From NCBI GenBank assembly GCA_003153855.1, contig PMBM01000146.1:1-6631 (forward strand): DNA of 6,631 nt, read 5' to 3'. Source of the stretch: Propionibacteriaceae bacterium. GTDB taxonomy: Bacteria; Actinomycetota; Actinomycetes; Propionibacteriales; Propionibacteriaceae. Positions 6,495-6,631 of the stretch are shown one piece after another. Below the pieces are notes generated by a model. That model did no database searches, was not told the origin of the DNA, and saw nothing but the letters and a program-made list of their open reading frames with translations. The position numbers were made by a program, and so were the translations under genes. How positions within the stretch are numbered: the first letter of the stretch is position 1; each line of letters starts with the position of its first letter.

Positions 6495-6631
6495 ATGGCG
6501 GATTCGTTGTTCGGCGCGCTGGTCCTCATCGTGGGCCCGGAGTCGTACCTCGCTGAGCAGCACCTCGCCGAGCTGCTCACGGATGCGCGCGCCGAGTTCC
6601 CGATGGCAACCGTCAACACGGTCGACGCCGC
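6495..6631 (+). CDS. holA: DNA polymerase III delta subunit, N-terminal fragment
   Basis: The frame is open to the window end and gives 45 residues beginning MADSLFGALVLIVGPESYLA. The LVLIVGPExxLAEQ pattern near the N-terminus (residues 9-22) is typical of actinobacterial HolA, the clamp-loader subunit that opens the beta sliding clamp and loads it on primed DNA. Placement downstream of comEC on the same strand is the usual actinobacterial arrangement and supports the call, which otherwise rests on a short fragment. The start is not certain: ATG at 6483 and GTG at 6465 are in the same frame, and none of the three has a clear ribosome site. CATGCT at 6482-6487 is a weak -10-like element 7 bases before the ATG at 6495, so a leaderless transcript is possible. 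Alternatively holA is read through from the regulator gene 47 bases upstream. Confidence 0.75.
   Translation, partial: MADSLFGALVLIVGPESYLAEQHLAELLTDARAEFPMATVNTVDA

Overview
This 6.6 kb window is very GC-rich and reads as chromosome from a member of the Actinomycetota, most likely of the Micrococcales / Cellulomonas type. That placement rests on base composition, codon use and gene order, not on a marker gene. Actinobacteria commonly carry comEA, comEC and holA close together in one direction, and all three are recognisable here.

Left part (57-3219, + strand): comEA, a membrane-anchored DNA receptor with an SLBB domain and a helix-hairpin-helix pair, overlaps by 14 bases with comEC. ComEC is the DNA-uptake channel with an intact C-terminal metallo-beta-lactamase-fold nuclease domain. 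The two are almost certainly co-transcribed and translationally coupled.

Middle (3381-5930, - strand): a cytosolic GH2-family beta-mannosidase converges on comEC. The 161-base convergent spacer holds inverted repeats that could form a two-way terminator.

Right part (5931-6631): a 259-base divergent spacer, rich in inverted repeats and including a perfect 9-bp GC-rich stem, separates the mannosidase from a small CsoR/RcnR/FrmR-family regulator on the + strand. This regulator keeps both conserved cysteines, spaced 29 residues apart, but has glycine in place of the metal-binding histidine. That recalls the persulfide sensor CstR more than a copper sensor. A plausible -10 element and operator-like half-sites lie directly upstream of it. 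The first 45 codons of holA, the DNA polymerase III delta subunit, follow and run off the end of the window.

The genes do not form one pathway. DNA uptake (comEA-comEC) and clamp loading (holA) are the expected neighbours, with the mannosidase and the thiol/metal-type regulator sitting between them. I see no tRNA, rRNA, CRISPR array, transposase or phage gene, and no convincing new multi-gene system. The observations most worth following up are the histidine-less regulator, its putative self-operator, and the structured divergent spacer.
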